30,093 nt of DNA from CAZUQP01 sp964622455 (GTDB lineage Bacteria; Pseudomonadota; Gammaproteobacteria; DSM-16500), in NCBI GenBank assembly GCA_964622455.1, contig CAZUQP010000023.1:1-30093 (forward strand), given 5' to 3'. A model generated the notes under the pieces. It did not search any database, was not told the DNA's origin, and saw only the letters and a program-made list of their open reading frames with translations. Shown one piece after another: positions 1 to 7,904 of the stretch (its first letter is position 1; each line of letters opens with the position of its first letter). A program made the position numbers and the translations under genes.

Positions 1-104
1 TGGTTATTCGCGTTATTGCTTACCAATAACACCGGACGCTTTTTTTTGATTTCTGATCCTATGGTTGGATCAAGATTAGCATAATAAATTTCACCACGTT
101 TCAT
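1..104 (-). CDS. MazF/PemK-family toxin, N-terminal part (cut by window edge)
   Basis: Only the first 34 codons lie in the window; the gene runs off the left edge. The translation begins MKRGEIYYANLDPTIGSEIK and continues KKRPVLLVSNN. This is the characteristic opening of MazF/PemK/CcdB-fold endoribonuclease toxins: an RGEIY(Y/W)ANLDPT strand, then G-S-E before the basic RPVL(L/V)VSN strand. Family members cleave mRNA at short sequence motifs and are neutralised by the antitoxin encoded just upstream. The start ATG (102-104) lies inside the end of the antitoxin gene, a 14-bp overlap implying translational coupling. Whether the toxin is intact cannot be judged, because most of the protein is outside the window. 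Confidence 0.85.
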   Translation of the reverse strand, partial: MKRGEIYYANLDPTIGSEIKKKRPVLLVSNNANN

Positions 105-315
105 CTTCTAATCCATCAGATGTTGTTACATCAAAAGCATGATCAATTTCTTTATTAGCTTCCTCATAACACGCTTCTAAGTGCATTTGCTGTAAAAGAG
201 CAAGTGCTTCTTTTATTACTTCAGAGCGGGTCTTATAATGATGTTTTACTTGATATTCCTCTAGGAATTCATATTGTTGTTTTGGGAGAGAAATAGACAG
301 CTTTTGCGTATTCAT
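91..315 (-). CDS. Ribbon-helix-helix antitoxin of a MazEF-type pair
   Basis: A 74-aa protein. Residues 4-45 have the ribbon-helix-helix pattern: a basic/hydrophobic strand QKLSISLPKQQYEFLEEY, then a TRSEVIKEALALLQ helix, the usual DNA-binding and dimerisation core of CopG/ParD-like antitoxins. The acidic C-terminal tail (residues 55-74, EEANKEIDHAF to EDETW) fits the toxin-wrapping segment. It overlaps the downstream MazF-like gene by 14 bp on the same strand, the standard antitoxin-first order. AAAAGG sits 9 nt before the ATG. The N-terminal domain probably binds its own promoter. It could also be called ParD-like by fold, but the partner toxin is MazF-type. Confidence 0.8.
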   Translation of the reverse strand: MNTQKLSISLPKQQYEFLEEYQVKHHYKTRSEVIKEALALLQQMHLEACYEEANKEIDHAFDVTTSDGLEDETW

Positions 316-339
316 GAAGTATTACCTTTTTTCATACCT

Positions 340-345
340 ATTATG
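340..345 (-). promoter_or_regulatory. Probable -10 element of the antitoxin-toxin operon
   Basis: Read on the minus strand the hexamer is CATAAT, 25 nt before the antitoxin ATG. No convincing -35 is seen at 16-18 bp, so strength and exact start are uncertain. It would let the toxin-antitoxin pair be transcribed independently of the feo operon upstream. Confidence 0.35.
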
Positions 346-388
346 CTACCATAAGTAAGAAAAATAAACAAGCGCTTTTGCCTCTCGA

Positions 389-610
389 TTAATTCACCCA
401 CTCATAAATCTCAACTAACGACGGGGCGCATTTCATGCAAGAACCGCCGCAGGCAGGTGTTTTACTCAACTTTCGAACACATCCTTTTCTAAGCCAGTGA
501 CTCATCATTTGGCGCATGAGTTCTGCATCACATTTAAAATATGCAGAAATACTTGCAAGGCTTGTCATTTTAACTTGCATTAAATAATGTTTAATTTCGA
601 CTAAATTCAT
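389..610 (-). CDS. feoC: FeoC-like small winged-helix protein
   Basis: A 73-aa protein encoded last in feoA-feoB-feoC. The first 45 residues form a small helix-turn-helix/winged-helix (LVEIKHYLMQVKMTSLASIS, then AELMRQMMSHWLRKGCV). A cysteine cluster follows: C54-x3-C58-x2-C61 (CGGSCMKC), with a further Cys at 44. FeoC proteins carry such a Cys loop, reported to hold an Fe-S cluster, and act on FeoB stability or expression. The start ATG (608-610) overlaps the feoB 3' end by 20 bp, so the two are translationally coupled. Short, divergent sequences make FeoC assignment rely strongly on context, which is clear here. Confidence 0.85.
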   Translation of the reverse strand: MNLVEIKHYLMQVKMTSLASISAYFKCDAELMRQMMSHWLRKGCVRKLSKTPACGGSCMKCAPSLVEIYEWVN

Positions 611-2945
611 ATCGGCCCCATGGATATTTTATCGAAGATTCTGCAAATATTTTTACCCCTGTGATCGTTAAACAAAGAGCCATGACAATTCCCGCAACCC
701 AGTAAAAAGATGAAAGCGGATGTTTTGCATACGTTGCCAATTGATAAAATCCAACTGAAACGCCATATGCAATTCCTGTTGTCCAAAAAACAGAAAAAAT
801 CGCCCAACCGCGATGCACTTCGCGCCACATTGCAGCAATCGTTGAAACACATGGAAAATATAACAATACAAATAATAAATAAGCAATCGCACCGACTTGA
901 CCATCAAATCGTTGATACATCAGTCCATAGACACCTTGCGCCAACACATGAACAGGCGCAATTGCTAATACCGGATTACTGAAAGAATTGCCTAATTGAG
1001 CTAAATTTGCAGGAATGGATAATACCGCTTGCTGCAATCCGCCAAAAAAATGAAATGCATTTGCTTGTAATACACCTAAATGTCCCATCTGGCTGTAAAG
1101 TGCATTCAATGTGCCAATGACCACTTCTTTCGCTAATATACCGGTGACTAAACCCACAGTCGCCGGCCAATTATCTTGATGAATTCCCATCGGTGCAAAA
1201 ATCGGCGTGACCATGCGGCCAACCATGGAAAGCACGGAATTCGCATCTCCATCTGCATTTAACACAATAGAACCATTCATGTTCCATGCACTGCATGCAC
1301 CGATCAATATACAAATCGGAAGAATTAATTTACCTGCACGAAAGAGAAATCCTTTTAAGCGCTGCCATGCATGCAACAATACCGTTTTAATATTGGGAAG
1401 ATGATACGATGGCAATTCCATCACAAGCGGTGCAGGCTCTCCTTGTAAAAGCGTTTTGCGAAGCATGAGCCCTGTTAACATCGCCATCGCAATCCCGATG
1501 AGATACAACAAAAATACAATATTTTGTCCGCCTACGGGGAAAAAAGCTGCGGTAAATACTGCATAAATCGCAAGTCTTGCACTGCATGACATGAAAGGGC
1601 TCATCATCACTGTCAAAATGCGATCGCGTTTATTTTCAAGGGTGCGTGCCGCCATCACAGCTGGTACATTGCAGCCAAAACCAACAATCATCGGCACAAA
1701 AGATTTGCCGGGCAATCCCATTGCCCGCATCAAACGGTCCATGATGAATGCAGCGCGCGCCATGTAACCTGAATCTTCCAAAAGTGCTAGAAATAAAAAC
1801 ATGGCGCCAATCACGGGAATAAATGTGACAGTAGTATTAATGCCTTTACCCAGACCATTCGCCAATAACACAATCAGCCAAGAAGGTGCGCCTAAATGCG
1901 CTAATCCGTAAGAAGCGCCATCGACAAATAATGTATTGCTGCCAATATCAAAAAAATCTTGAAATGCACCACCAATATTAATTGCAAAGAAAAACATGGC
2001 ATACATCACCATTAAAAAAATCGGGATGCCTAAAATACGATTTAAGACAATATTATCGATGTAGGTTGTCCACGTCGTTTTAGAATTTTTATTTTTGATG
2101 ACTGTTTTCGACCGTAATTTTTCAATAAAACGATAACGTGCATCCGCCAATAAAATATCAGGATCTTCTTGCAGAGTATCTCGAATAGTTTGCTGCCATT
2201 TTAAAACATCTTTTAAAATGACTGAGTCTACTTTTTGACGAACAAACACATCATCTTCAAGCAGCCGTGTTGCGATCCATTCTTTCTGATGTGAAGAATA
2301 TTCTGTTTTTATCAGAGAACTGATTTCACTGATTGCTTTTTTAAGAATATCTTCTTTAAGATAATTGATTGAAAAATGTGATGCATTTTTTTGATGCTCA
2401 ACCATTTTTTGTTTTAATACTTCAATGCCTTTATTTTTATGTGCTTCAATCGGGACGATGACACAATTTAATTCTTTAGCTAATTGCTTTAATTTGATTT
2501 TGATGCCGCGCTCATTTGCCACATCCATCATATTCAACGCAATTAACATCGGTACACGCATTTCTAGTAATTGCATCGTCAAATAAAGATGGCGCTCTAA
2601 GTTGCTCGCATCCAGAATATTAATAATGAGATCGGCGTTTTTAGCTAAAATATATTCACAAGCAATTCGCTCATCGACTGAAGAAGACTCATTCACGACA
2701 TTTAAAGAATAAGTGCCCGGCAAATCCATCACTTGGATTTTTTTATCTTGATAAGTCAATAATCCTGTTTTACGCTCAACCGTCACACCCGGCCAATTGC
2801 CCACTCGCTGACGTGCGCCGGTCAACCGATTAAATACAGTGGTTTTTCCGCAATTAGGATTACCGACGAGTGCAACGGTAAAAGATTTTTGAAAAGATTC
2901 ATCAAGCGTTTTTTCATCACAACAAGATTCGGTGAGCAATTTCAT
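591..2945 (-). CDS. feoB: Ferrous iron transporter FeoB (GTPase permease)
   Basis: 784 aa, normal length for a full FeoB. The cytosolic N-terminal G domain is intact: G1 GNPNCGKT at 28-35, G2 around T55 (GVTVERKTG), G3 DLPG at 74-77 and G4 NMMD at 138-141. A helical GDI-like region follows to about residue 285, then a polytopic membrane domain with the two Gate-type segments. These include GCNVPAVMAARTLENKRDRILT with MSPFMSCSARL, and GILAKEVVIGTLNALY. The protein moves Fe(II) across the inner membrane. Its ATG overlaps the feoA stop (ATGA, 4 bp), and its end overlaps feoC. Transcription probably comes from the Fur-box promoter ahead of feoA. Confidence 0.98.
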   Translation of the reverse strand: MKLLTESCCDEKTLDESFQKSFTVALVGNPNCGKTTVFNRLTGARQRVGNWPGVTVERKTGLLTYQDKKIQVMDLPGTYSLNVVNESSSVDERIACEYILAKNADLIINILDASNLERHLYLTMQLLEMRVPMLIALNMMDVANERGIKIKLKQLAKELNCVIVPIEAHKNKGIEVLKQKMVEHQKNASHFSINYLKEDILKKAISEISSLIKTEYSSHQKEWIATRLLEDDVFVRQKVDSVILKDVLKWQQTIRDTLQEDPDILLADARYRFIEKLRSKTVIKNKNSKTTWTTYIDNIVLNRILGIPIFLMVMYAMFFFAINIGGAFQDFFDIGSNTLFVDGASYGLAHLGAPSWLIVLLANGLGKGINTTVTFIPVIGAMFLFLALLEDSGYMARAAFIMDRLMRAMGLPGKSFVPMIVGFGCNVPAVMAARTLENKRDRILTVMMSPFMSCSARLAIYAVFTAAFFPVGGQNIVFLLYLIGIAMAMLTGLMLRKTLLQGEPAPLVMELPSYHLPNIKTVLLHAWQRLKGFLFRAGKLILPICILIGACSAWNMNGSIVLNADGDANSVLSMVGRMVTPIFAPMGIHQDNWPATVGLVTGILAKEVVIGTLNALYSQMGHLGVLQANAFHFFGGLQQAVLSIPANLAQLGNSFSNPVLAIAPVHVLAQGVYGLMYQRFDGQVGAIAYLLFVLLYFPCVSTIAAMWREVHRGWAIFSVFWTTGIAYGVSVGFYQLATYAKHPLSSFYWVAGIVMALCLTITGVKIFAESSIKYPWGRYEFSRN

Positions 2946-3175
2946 GATGACACCCTCTCAACTTGCAAGAGGCTTGCCTCACCTTTTCGTAAACTTAAAG
3001 AAAAACCGCGCACGGTGATTTCAATGGGGTCGCCTAAGGGCGCAATACGCGATACAACAAATTCTGTGCCGGGCAATAAACCCATCGAGATCAACCGGTG
3101 ACGGTAAAGCGTTGCTTCTGATTTAATACGTACGATCCGGCCAACACTGCCAATAGACATTTCACCCAATTGCAT
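2942..3175 (-). CDS. feoA: Ferrous iron transport protein A (SH3-like)
   Basis: 77 aa, typical FeoA length. It has the SH3-like beta pattern: L-x-x-M/LPIGSVGRIVRI near the N-terminus, then RHRLISMGLLPGTEFVVSRIAPLGDPIEITVRGFSLSLRKGEA. FeoA is a cytosolic partner thought to bind FeoB and modulate transport. It is the first gene of feoABC, overlapping feoB by 4 bp. The ATG (3173-3175) is preceded by AAGGA with 5 nt spacing, a good ribosome site. A near-consensus promoter with an adjacent Fur box lies 60-110 bp upstream, so iron repression is expected. Confidence 0.96.
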   Translation of the reverse strand: MQLGEMSIGSVGRIVRIKSEATLYRHRLISMGLLPGTEFVVSRIAPLGDPIEITVRGFSLSLRKGEASLLQVERVSS

Positions 3176-3235
3176 GGCAATCCTTATGTATGTTCTTGGT
3201 TTATAAGATAGCGTTGTCGCTTAAGAGTTAAAGAT

Positions 3236-3264
3236 AGTATGGGTTTTTTAGAAGGGTCTGTCAA
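3236..3264 (-). promoter_or_regulatory. Sigma-70 promoter of feoABC
   Basis: On the minus strand, TTGACA (3259-3264, perfect -35) is followed after 17 bp by CATACT (3236-3241, -10). About 60 nt of leader separate it from the feoA ATG. The -35 lies 6 bp from the edge of the Fur box, so repressor binding would interfere with RNA polymerase. Confidence 0.8.
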
Positions 3265-3270
3265 TACAAT

Positions 3271-3285
3271 TGAGAATTATTCGCA
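3271..3285 (-). promoter_or_regulatory. Fur box upstream of feoABC
   Basis: Minus-strand TGCGAATAATTCTCA matches the 7-1-7 Fur pattern TGATAATnATTATCA at 5/7 and 6/7 positions of its two halves. The flanks AA(TGCG..TCA)ATT extend the similarity to the 19-bp classical box. It sits immediately upstream of the feo -35. From established knowledge, Fur with Fe(II) represses feo operons in gammaproteobacteria. Confidence 0.7.
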
Positions 3286-3301
3286 TTTAAGGGGGCCCTC
3301 C

Positions 3302-5626
3302 TTAGGGCTTCGGTGAATGCTTATCTTCAGGGTCCCCTTTTTCTTCAGAGTCCTTTGTTCCTTTTCCTTGAAAAAGCGGAGCGCTCCACTCTTTTTCTTC
3401 TTCTTCTTCTTCTTCTTCTTTTTTCGCGCTTCCTGTTCCTGCAACACTAGCTTCTGATTTAGAAACACTTTGTTCTGACGCATCAACTTTTACCTCATTA
3501 CCCAGATTATTTCCACCCAACACCTGAGTTGCTTTATTTAATTTATTCTGCATCGTGTCTGTCAATCTATCTACATACGAAATTCCAAGAGGCACGCCTT
3601 CTTTAAGACGCATGTCTTTATCGCCTAATCGATGAATTTGGTAGCGGCTACCGCTTAATATAAATCCGACTTGCTTATCGGTAGGACGCGCTATACTATT
3701 ATCAAATGAAAATTTAAATACATCATCCGACTTAAATTCACCCTTTTCATTACGCATCATCTTGTCACTCACTAAACGAAGAGCAATAGCAAATTGCTCG
3801 TTTTTGACAAAGTCAAAATGATAAGATTTCCCGCCTTTTGAAACAATATTATTTAATAAAAACTCAGCCTGTTGCAATAACTGATCATGCGGCAGCGTAA
3901 TGGAAAAGAGTTTTTTGGTAAACCATCCAGGACGAAAAATTTTTTCACCCTTATTTAAATACAAAACATCCATGGTGGAATTTTTTTTCATAAATTTCAT
4001 GAAAGCATCGGTCATTTTTTCAGGTTTTTCTAGATTAAACAGTTTGACGAGAAAACGTCTCACATCTATCGCGTCTAACCCTGCGGGCAATTGATTAATT
4101 GCTTCGCGCACTGCCTCCATATTTTCTGCGGAAAGCTCCATTCCAAAAGAGCGCGCTTTTTCATCGATAAATCTTCCCAATAATTTACGGGGTGAAAGCG
4201 CTTCTGATTCAAAATCCAATATGCGATGTTCAACGATGGGTTGTTTAGATTCAGATGATTGAGTGATACGCTCATAAAAATAGCATTTATTCTGCCCGTT
4301 AGGAGAATAAAGATGTGTTACTTCACGATCAGAAAGCGGCCGTACCTGCGGCAAAGCCTTTGCATCATTGGTGTGTCCTCCTGCAATGGCATTATTATCC
4401 GCTTCAGTTTTATCGTCAAAGGGTATAATTTTAGCGCACCATGCTTTAACTTCGTTTTTATCTGTGACTTCTTCAAATTCGCCCCAATATTGTGCGTTTT
4501 CTAATGATTCATCCGCCATTCTCTTTTTCATGGTTTCTATCAAATCATTAAACGCAGCATACATTTGTTTAAGATACTCTTTTGCTTCTTCTTCTAGATC
4601 CTGATAGCGTTCATCGTCATCAAGATCAAGTACACCTTGATCAGTGAAATTATTCCTAATAAATGATTCCATTCCTTTGATAATCGCCGGATCATGTTTT
4701 AATTTATTTCGCATGGCTGGATTGCCAAGCGCGCTTTCTGCAACAGTTTCGGCTGATTCATACGCTTCTTCAAAGAGCTCGAGGATTTTTTCTGACCCTT
4801 CTCTGATGTTGTCTGGTTTTACAAGATCCTTTAGAGACAACGGGGCATTTATTTCTTCGGAGAATTTTCTTGCTTCGCGGCTGAATTGTTGGATTTCTTT
4901 ATCAAACTCATTCAAGTCATTGTCATTTAAGTCTATTAACTCATCATCATTTGGAATGCTATCCATACACCTCTTTCTAATATCCTCAATAGTGTCAAAA
5001 CTAGCACGTAGTTCTTCGTATTGTTTTTTAAAATATTGCTCCCTGGGATCATTATGAAGAGCAAGCGCAGTGAGCCTATGATTGATAGCCTCCCACAAAA
5101 ATCCCGTTTGTTTTATTTTTTCCAAAATACTGTCAATCTTATTTTTTATCTCTTGTGGTGAAGCCGACTGTACAACATTATCTTCCACTACAGGCTCTAC
5201 ACTCGCTTTATGTTTTAGATACGCGTCATGGATCGCTTCTAGTTCTATGCTCAAAAACTGGTATTTTGATACTATTCCAAGCCGCCTGCCTGCTTTATGA
5301 AACGTAATTGCGCCATTAATCTCGCGTACTAACTCTGTTTGTTTCGCTTGATCTTTGTCAAGAGCCATCATGTAGTCAAACAATGCTTTTATTCCATCAA
5401 AATCATCTCGAATATTTCCTTTTACCAAATCATTAAATGCCTCTATTGCAGCTTTTACCTCAGGATAAAATACATTACCTCTGTTTGCGTCATTAATTAA
5501 TAAGCCGCTTTGTCTTAATTGCTCTGCAAATTCATCTGAAAAAGGCTGCCCTTCTCTATTTGCATACATGATGAGATTCTCAGCCGTCAATGCTGTAATA
5601 AATGGGAGATCAATTCTTGAATCCAT
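3302..5626 (-). CDS. Large uncharacterised charged protein, candidate secreted effector
   Basis: 774 aa from the ATG at 5624-5626, chosen because AGGTG lies 4 nt upstream; an in-frame TTG at 5672-5674 has no ribosome site. No family is recognised. The N-terminal 400 residues are helical and acidic/charged, with no signal peptide or membrane span. Around residues 555-630 is a more globular stretch: LYLNKGEKIFRPGWF, then a helix LLQQAEFLLNNIVSKGGKSYHF, then NEQFAIALRLVSDKM. The C-terminus is disordered: a run of eight Glu (about 737-744) and a charged tail DSEEKGDPEDKHSPKP. Acidic, Glu-rich C-termini are a feature of Dot/Icm substrates in Legionella and Coxiella. It diverges from the 639-aa gene. 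Secretion is inference. Confidence 0.6.
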   Translation of the reverse strand: MDSRIDLPFITALTAENLIMYANREGQPFSDEFAEQLRQSGLLINDANRGNVFYPEVKAAIEAFNDLVKGNIRDDFDGIKALFDYMMALDKDQAKQTELVREINGAITFHKAGRRLGIVSKYQFLSIELEAIHDAYLKHKASVEPVVEDNVVQSASPQEIKNKIDSILEKIKQTGFLWEAINHRLTALALHNDPREQYFKKQYEELRASFDTIEDIRKRCMDSIPNDDELIDLNDNDLNEFDKEIQQFSREARKFSEEINAPLSLKDLVKPDNIREGSEKILELFEEAYESAETVAESALGNPAMRNKLKHDPAIIKGMESFIRNNFTDQGVLDLDDDERYQDLEEEAKEYLKQMYAAFNDLIETMKKRMADESLENAQYWGEFEEVTDKNEVKAWCAKIIPFDDKTEADNNAIAGGHTNDAKALPQVRPLSDREVTHLYSPNGQNKCYFYERITQSSESKQPIVEHRILDFESEALSPRKLLGRFIDEKARSFGMELSAENMEAVREAINQLPAGLDAIDVRRFLVKLFNLEKPEKMTDAFMKFMKKNSTMDVLYLNKGEKIFRPGWFTKKLFSITLPHDQLLQQAEFLLNNIVSKGGKSYHFDFVKNEQFAIALRLVSDKMMRNEKGEFKSDDVFKFSFDNSIARPTDKQVGFILSGSRYQIHRLGDKDMRLKEGVPLGISYVDRLTDTMQNKLNKATQVLGGNNLGNEVKVDASEQSVSKSEASVAGTGSAKKEEEEEEEEKEWSAPLFQGKGTKDSEEKGDPEDKHSPKP
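3396..3421. repeat. TTC/GAA trinucleotide microsatellite inside coding sequence
   Basis: About eight tandem TTC units on the plus strand, read as GAA (Glu) codons on the minus strand within the 774-aa gene. They encode its Glu run. A three-base repeat changes length without shifting frame, so alleles may differ in the number of Glu residues. Confidence 0.85.
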
Positions 5627-5700
5627 ATAACACCTATGATTAACACATCTTATTGAATTAAAACAATTTTCCAATCTTGATTCTTCGCCGTCATTCTGTC

Positions 5701-5706
5701 AGTATA
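5701..5706 (-). promoter_or_regulatory. Probable -10 of the 774-aa gene
   Basis: Minus-strand TATACT, 74 nt upstream of the chosen ATG. There is no good -35 at 17 bp. It lies in the divergent region (5627-5843) between the two large proteins. Confidence 0.4.
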
Positions 5707-5794
5707 GGCGACTTTTCTTAAAAAATTCTTATCTACTCGAGCCAAACTATTTAATTATTCTAACAGTTTTTTATGCAAAAAAACCGTATTCGTG

Positions 5795-5800
5795 TATAAT
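5795..5800 (+). promoter_or_regulatory. Probable -10 of the 639-aa gene
   Basis: A perfect TATAAT, 43 nt before the preferred ATG. The best -35 at 18 bp is weak (TTATGC, 5771-5776). Weak -35 plus perfect -10 suggests activator-assisted expression, though no operator is recognised. Confidence 0.5.
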
Positions 5801-5843
5801 TTAATTATCGTTATCCTGCTTGTTTGAGCGGAGCAAAGTCCTT

Positions 5844-7763
5844 ATGGGTGCAAACAGATTTGAGCAAAAAGAACAGCCTTCTTCTCCAGAAGGGAAAAGC
5901 AATACTGAATTGCTAAAAAACATTCAAAGCAGTTTTGCTACAATCAATAGGATAAAAGCAGAAGATCCCGGAATTAAACTTTCTGTTGACTATCAATATG
6001 CCGAAGAACCTCTCGCTAAAGCCGTTCAAAAGTTAAAAACCGATCTATCTCGCCATATTGAAAGATTGAGAAAAGATCAAAACATCCAATTAGCTAATCC
6101 TGGCTCAATAGACGAAATTGAAAAAAATTACAATGAAGCATTTGATCGCCTTAATGAAACATTAGAAAAACAATTTACTGCGATACAAGAAGGTCAATTT
6201 AATCAAGCTGAATGGGATAATCTATTCGAACAAGCCAAACAAAGCATGTGTAAGGACCCTACGGAACCAAACGACGCCGATGCTTTTAAGGAATTATACG
6301 CTGAAACACGAAAAAAACTGGATGCTTTTCGAGAAGAAGAATTTCGCAAAGAATGCCAAATTTTGCAGCGAAGTGCAGAAGAACAAGCTAAATGGGCAAG
6401 TGGACATTTCTGGGGATTACAAAGTGCTAAGAAAGATGGCTATGTACCAAACGCCGAGAATTTAGAACCCAAAGCAGCTTTCAGACCCCTCGGTAAAATT
6501 GATGAAGAACAAATTAAAAATCAAGACGCGATGGCTGCTGGCGAAAATAATCCAGAAGTCCAGGTTAGAAAAAATGTGGAAAACTTACAAAAAAAAGAAG
6601 GTCCTCATACAAGTGCTAGCTACCCCGGTTGTATTTTTCACGTAAAAAAGAATAGCATTAATTTACAAGTCCTAAAAGAAAGCCATCCTTTCTGGGTAAA
6701 ACAGGAAGCGACAGGATTCTGGGGATGGAGACACTTCAAAACACTCGTAAAATCGCTAGCTGAATCAATAAAACGATTTGGATTGACTGTAGGGGGAGAA
6801 TACATACTAGGATGCCAAGGGTTAATGGAATGTTTAAAACAAAAATTTGGATTAAAACCGGGAGATGAAATTGTCATTAGCTATGATATGTCCGCGTTTC
6901 GAACTCTTTTTGAAGGCAATCTCGAAACCGCTATTGATAAAATACATGTCATGTTTCTTGCTGCAGAAAAAAACGGTCTTTGCGCTGAACTTGAACCATC
7001 CCTTTTACTTGAATTAGAAACATTACGCACTACCCGGCCTGGATTATCTGAAAAAATAAAACGCATTTTTGATCTACAGGAAAGTATGCAACGAGATGTG
7101 GCCAGCCGAACGCATGCGCATCAGACAGAAGAAGACATGAAAAAAGATGTCGTGAAAGCAATGGAAGATATTTCCGATCCTATTCATGAAAAAAATAAAA
7201 AACACCAAGCAGATAAATTAAAAAAATTCATACCACCGGGGGGTGGTTTCGGAGATCAATCCATATATAACAAATTAGAGATGGAAGACATTGTAGAAGA
7301 TCAAAAAAAAGCAGGTGATTATCAAGCTAAAAATGCACTAGCAAAGCTTCATTTCCTCCAACAAGAAATTAAGAATCTTCAAAAAAGAATGGGGAAAGCA
7401 GACGAAGTGAGCCGCCTTGTTAAAAGCCAGGCTGAGATTCTAAACCAAAAAAATCCGGATGATTCTTTCGTAGAAGCACAACTCCCCGATGTCAAAGAAT
7501 TACATGATAAATTAGACCAAGAAATTAGAGATATTGAAGGAAGAGCTGCGGTTTTTGAAAAAGAATTATATCGCTTAGAAGAAGATAAACACCTTGGCCC
7601 TGATTCTCCTGAGGTGGCGCAAGAAAGAGCAGCATTAGGCAGCATAGGCGCCAACCTCATCCAACTCAAACAAGAAACAGAAAAATCAGCAGAAGTATTC
7701 GATGCGCTGCACGGTAAAATGAATGATGCAAAAGCAGAACAACAAAGCCGTAAAATGCCTTAA
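5844..7763 (+). CDS. Large uncharacterised coiled-coil protein, candidate secreted effector
   Basis: 639 aa from ATG 5844 (GGAG lies 10 nt upstream); a TTG at 5820 in frame could add 8 residues. No family is recognised. The first ~240 residues are helical and charged. About 255-355 is a globular island rich in aromatic residues and glycine: SYPGCIFHVKKNSINLQVL, FWVKQEATGFWGWRHFKTL, a helix SLAESIKRFGL, then VGGEYILGCQGLMECLKQKFGL. After that come coiled-coil helices (about 400-460 and 490-635, with regular Leu/Glu/Lys heptads). There is no signal peptide or membrane segment. It lies between two other large proteins of similar style, on the same strand as the 1068-aa gene 141 bp downstream. 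A perfect hairpin in that gap suggests separate transcription. Confidence 0.6.
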   Translation: MGANRFEQKEQPSSPEGKSNTELLKNIQSSFATINRIKAEDPGIKLSVDYQYAEEPLAKAVQKLKTDLSRHIERLRKDQNIQLANPGSIDEIEKNYNEAFDRLNETLEKQFTAIQEGQFNQAEWDNLFEQAKQSMCKDPTEPNDADAFKELYAETRKKLDAFREEEFRKECQILQRSAEEQAKWASGHFWGLQSAKKDGYVPNAENLEPKAAFRPLGKIDEEQIKNQDAMAAGENNPEVQVRKNVENLQKKEGPHTSASYPGCIFHVKKNSINLQVLKESHPFWVKQEATGFWGWRHFKTLVKSLAESIKRFGLTVGGEYILGCQGLMECLKQKFGLKPGDEIVISYDMSAFRTLFEGNLETAIDKIHVMFLAAEKNGLCAELEPSLLLELETLRTTRPGLSEKIKRIFDLQESMQRDVASRTHAHQTEEDMKKDVVKAMEDISDPIHEKNKKHQADKLKKFIPPGGGFGDQSIYNKLEMEDIVEDQKKAGDYQAKNALAKLHFLQQEIKNLQKRMGKADEVSRLVKSQAEILNQKNPDDSFVEAQLPDVKELHDKLDQEIRDIEGRAAVFEKELYRLEEDKHLGPDSPEVAQERAALGSIGANLIQLKQETEKSAEVFDALHGKMNDAKAEQQSRKMP

Positions 7764-7795
7764 AACTGTATCTCATTGATATTGTGAATATTCCA

Positions 7796-7817
7796 GGCAT
7801 TTTTGACTAAAAATGCC
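7796..7817 (+). terminator. Hairpin, possible terminator after the 639-aa gene
   Basis: A perfect 9-bp inverted repeat, GGCATTTTT / AAAAATGCC, with a 4-nt loop GACT, lies 33 bp after the stop codon. It is followed by AGTTTATTT, U-rich but not a pure U run. The lower stem is only four G/C pairs, so strength is moderate. Confidence 0.5.
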
Positions 7818-7850
7818 AGTTTATTTAATACTTTATTAACCTATTCAGCC

Positions 7851-7856
7851 TATACT
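7851..7856 (+). promoter_or_regulatory. Possible -10 of the 1068-aa gene
   Basis: TATACT, 48 nt before the ATG at 7905, just downstream of the hairpin. No recognisable -35 is present at the right distance. Confidence 0.35.
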
Positions 7857-7904
7857 TAAAGTAGAAAAATTAAAAAAACCTTACTTAACTAAGCAAGGTG
7901 AAGC

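Noticed and set aside
3277..3486. 69-aa frame with a run of lysines opposite the Glu tract
   Set aside because: It arises from reading the GAA microsatellite in a shifted frame of the 774-aa gene, with no ribosome site or family resemblance.
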